From Straminergon stramineum (taxonomy: Eukaryota > Streptophyta > Bryopsida > Hypnales > Calliergonaceae), in contig OY987266.1 of assembly GCA_963920665.1 (NCBI GenBank), positions 15,877,001 through 15,941,000 on the forward strand: a stretch of DNA of 64,000 bases, in the 5' to 3' direction. Of the stretch, positions 60,717 to 64,000 are shown piece by piece (the stretch's first letter is position 1; each line of letters begins with the position of its first letter). Below the pieces are notes generated by a model. It worked only from the letters and a program-made list of their open reading frames with translations, was not told where the DNA came from and did no database searches. The position numbers and the translations under genes were made by a program.

Positions 60717-60930
60717 TTGTTTTGGACTCACCTGCATTATTCTCTGGAATCTTTCCCCCAAGAAATTAAATGTTCATATATCTCAGTCTGTGAAAAGTTG
60801 CAGACTCTAGAAAAATCTACTGTAGAGCACTGTCTCAATGCTGCTCTGTCTCCTGATTATGTTAACAGTAGTTGCGAGGCTTCTGTTCAGTTTGTAGGAA
60901 CGGAATCTTGTAGGAGGAATAATGATTCCC
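60717..60930 (+). CDS. Candidate exon, unknown protein
   Basis: An open frame ends at a good donor (GATTCCCT|GTAAGTGC, 60930/60931). Possible acceptors lie upstream (TTTCCCCCAAG, ATATATCTCAG). The peptide includes SVCEKLQTLEKSTVEHCLN. The local base composition is less AT-rich than its surroundings. Similar exon-like frames follow at 61288-61572 (VVIMHLAPTY-like, plus) and 62161-62451 (ending in LRMLLTLSEINRQKL, plus). They could be a decayed or fragmentary host gene. No family is recognised. Confidence 0.25.
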
Positions 60931-63015
60931 TGTAAGTGCACTGCCCTGCACATTTGGACCAGTCCTGACTGAACAGTAGTTCAGGTTCCCAGTGGTTCCG
61001 GCCTTCCGGGATGCTGCACAGCTGGAGTGAGTCCCATGCTGATGTCCATTGTAGAGTCTCCCTTGCGAATATACCTCCGAAGATGCATCTATTAAAGATG
61101 CGAACCCTTATTAAATGGGCGATCAGTCGTGTGCACCTGTCGATGCGTTGACAGACCCCGGAAGAAACGGCGAATTGTGGCGAGCAGCTGGTGTGACTTG
61201 GGGGGTCACGGGTGGCGATTATGAGAGGAAAGCAAGGTGGGGTGACGTCGAAGGCCACGTGAACGGTCCTGTCCCGATTTAGAATCAGTGTACCGTGATG
61301 GTGTTAAAAAAATTTTAAGAGAAAGGAGAATCGTGATGATCCATTTGGCTCCCACCTACAGAAACATCACTCCTGTGGACGATGCAATTTGTCTCGTAGC
61401 CAGAAACAGCACCATGTTCGCCTTATCTCGTTTACGTGTCGCTGCAACCGACCTGCTCCAGCATCTTTCACTCTTGGGGGAACTGAAAGACGCTCCTCCA
61501 ATCACAAGTTGGAGCCTTGGAGGTCACAAGAGTAGAGTATCGCCACGCATTAGGAGAATGCGTGGACTTTAGCAAATTTCGGATGAAAAGTGTACAATAA
61601 ATGGTTGATTCTATCTTCAGATTCTCTTTGCCATGACTGACAAAGAAGCAACTCTTCCAAATATTACTTTGGTGTCAACGAGTAGAATAATTTGTACATT
61701 TGCACACTTACAGGCGTCTAATTAGTTGAAGTTAATAAAGTGACTTGTATGGATAGAGTAAACAAGTAATCCATCTTTTAACAGGTGACCTATGTGTTTT
61801 TGACATGACTGACGAAGTCTTGTCGCACTAGCTGGTGCAGATGCATCTTAGGGCACTTGCAACATTAGAAGCATCTGAAACTGGTTTCCTAATATTGAAT
61901 TGTCTAAAATTAGCTGCATTTGTACCTCATCAAACATGGATTCCGAAACTTCATGACACAATAGGTTATATTCAAATGCATAGTCACTTTCATGAAATTG
62001 ACATGAATCTAGGCACCAAAATTTTGTGACACAAATCAACACGAAGCTCTGAAATTTAAGAGAGGTATAGATTCTTGCTGTTTCGAAGTGCCAAAGTCGT
62101 GGAACTCTGCCAATTTTACAACATTGATGGTCATTCTATTTTTTTCATCCATTTCCCCGATTGTCACAAATGTTTCCGTCAGTTGTTGTGCGGCTCACTG
62201 CTCAGGTAGAAAAACTCTCCCCGCATTCATTCGTTTGCTGGGCACTCCCTCCCACAGATGAGAGATCAAGAATGTCCAATGATGGTCGAGACATAAAAAC
62301 TCGGACCTTAGGATTGAAGTCCATGCGATTGGAAGAAAAGTTGGATTCAGGTGGGGTACTCATAACTTTGTCAGATCAACTGAGAATGCTTTTGACCCTC
62401 AGCGAAATCAATAGACAGAAACTTTCTCCGAAAGCTACCGTAGTCGCGTAAAGACGAAATATGAAGAAACTCGGAAGTGTTCACAAATGTCAAAATGGTC
62501 AAAAGTAGCCGCTTCCACATGCACTGTACACACAACAGTGTATAATAAGCAGGCTATCCGGTTGATCGCATGCTAGGAGGGTATTATGCTTTGTTTTAGA
62601 TGCCCAGTACTCCGGGCAGTGTTTGGAAAACTTTTTGAATTTCACCGGCTAATTTCCTCCAATTCCTATAGTCAACCGGTTATTGAAGTTCCCATCCCGG
62701 TTATTTTCTCTATTTTCTACTAGAAATAGAAATTTTCTAGATTTTTTCACCGGTTTTTTGCCGATGTTTTCGAATTGCAACTGGATATTTTCCCAAATCC
62801 ACCGGCTAACTTTGAACTAACTGCCGGGCTGGTGACTGGAAATCAGCCATTTTGGAACCATCTGACATCATCCACTTTAGAAAAAACAGAAATATTCATT
62901 GGGAGTCAAACTATTGTAGAAGATCTTCCCTTTCCACCCCTTATTGCAAGCATGAATAGTTGCAATTCTGTCCGCCGCATCGTTCAAGGGTTAAGCTTAT
63001 TAGATAATTGAAGGA
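60931..63015. other. Region between the dispersed repeat copies, unassigned frames
   Basis: Apart from the exon-like frames at 61288-61572 and 62161-62451, no gene is recognised. CCGGTT words are clustered at 62640-62830 (CACCGGCTAA, AACCGGTTATT, CACCGGTTTTT), suggesting a degraded short repeat. Confidence 0.3.
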
Positions 63016-63098
63016 TTGGGGTTGGCCGAGGAACCATAAAAGACAATTTTGATCAAGGATGCAAAAGGGATCCTTGCCTTTTGGGTAAATAATGTTAT
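63016..63098 (+). repeat. Dispersed repeat, copy 2
   Basis: Partner of 60248-60345, in the same orientation. The landmark is CATAAAAGACAATTTTG followed by AAAAGGGATCCTTGCCTT and GTAAATAATGTTA. A faint third relative, GCTGGTTAACAGTGTTATGT, is near 63815. Confidence 0.7.
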
Positions 63099-64000
63099 CT
63101 ACGAGTCTAGGAGAAATAAAAGGAGAATATCAATTACAAATGTGTAACCCACAAGAAAGGACATAAGATATATCAATGGAAAGAAGAAGACATTGTATAT
63201 TACAATTTTGAACATTATAATCACATTTTGAATGTTACTTATTAGCTTCCAAAGTGTTTTTTGAAATATATTTTAGGATATTTCCTACCAAGGGGTAAAA
63301 TATGTGACTCCCGTAATTTCTATCTCTAATATCAATCCTCCGCATAGCAACCATTGCTAGTTTACCTTTGTCAACCTATTCCTACCTTTGACTTCAATCT
63401 TTCATTGTAGTAGAGGCTATTTGATCTCTTTCAAGTCTTCTCACCTAAAGTAAACATCCCCAAATTGCATTGTATCTTAAACCACAATCATCACTTTGTG
63501 TACATCTCCAAAATCAGTATGTACCTATGTGGATGAAATGGTTTAAGAACATCCACCCAAAATAACTTTGACCCTATATAACTTTTGCATACAGTATCCA
63601 AATGATGCAATCTTTGATATGTTAGAAACACCTTTCACTTGCCAAGAAGACAATATGAAAATTAAACCAGTCTAACAATCATAGCTATGCACTCTAGCAA
63701 AAAGTGGCGGTTTCAGATGTGCCCACCTTAAACCTCCCTTCCATGTCAATCCCGCCTAATCCCCTCCCACGTACTTAGCAAAGGAACTTCCCAGGGAGGC
63801 GAGGAGTGGTCCATTGCTGGTTAACAGTGTTATGTTACCACAGCTGAATTTTATCCTGATTGTTGCTACTTTTGTTATGAGGCAAATGGTAATCCGCAAA
63901 GTGAACTCTTCATTGAATGTTTTTTGTCGAAATCAGAGCACGAATAAAAGATAAGGAGATTCTCCAAAGGACTGACTTCTTGAACACCCCACCATGAATG
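63099..64000. other. No gene seen
   Basis: AT-rich DNA up to the window edge with no supported coding or RNA feature. Confidence 0.35.

Noticed and set aside
1..64000. CRISPR array or bacterial operon structure
   Set aside because: None of the tandem repeats has the short-repeat, unique-spacer pattern, and gene structure is eukaryotic throughout.

Overview
The window looks like transposon-rich nuclear DNA from a land plant with a large, gene-poor genome. Support for this: an interstitial array of the plant telomere unit TTTAGGG (about 9.67-9.73 kb), transposon proteins typical of plants (hAT with DUF659, MULE with SWIM finger, plant pogo-like, Ptta/En/Spm-like), short GT-AG introns, and long AT-rich stretches without genes. 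I cannot name the species. No intact, recognisable housekeeping gene is visible; nearly all coding sequence belongs to decayed mobile or mobile-like genes.

Layout. 0-23.4 kb is a mosaic of five gene relics, each next to a GC-rich minisatellite built on GGGCGACYGCGGGT: a hAT transposase (1585-4863, minus), three members of an unrecognised plant gene family here called A (6378-7937, minus), B (13021-14484, plus) and C (15738-18230, minus, ending in a RING finger), and a multi-exon En/Spm-type gene D (19217-21810, plus). The right end of a CACTA element lies at 23408 and its terminal sequence contains the minisatellite core. In four of the five cases the array sits directly 5' of the gene and reads ACCCGCRGTCGCCC on the coding strand, which suggests that the arrays are promoter or subterminal repeats of one transposon system.

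25.3-29.6 kb (minus) holds the most unusual gene: about ten exons joining an N-terminal ParB/Srx-like domain to a C-terminal, circularly permuted amino-methyltransferase fold. That architecture is familiar from phage and bacterial ParB-methylase proteins, but here it is in a spliced, plant-type gene. 35.1-39.0 kb (plus) is a WRKY/GCM1-finger MULE transposase. 43.1-44.7 kb may hold a tiny three-exon gene. 48.3-48.9 kb is a TTAA-flanked piggyBac-like short element. 49.6-52.1 kb (minus) is a pogo-like transposase split by a 330-bp CACTA-type MITE. 52-64 kb is mostly unrecognised DNA with several tandem repeats and a few exon-like ORFs.

A shared feature of the relics is how they are broken. Long reading frames survive almost without frameshifts but are cut by premature TGA, TAG and TAA codons, all compatible with C-to-T change at CGA, CAG or CAA. 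This fits decay of methylated DNA rather than random erosion.
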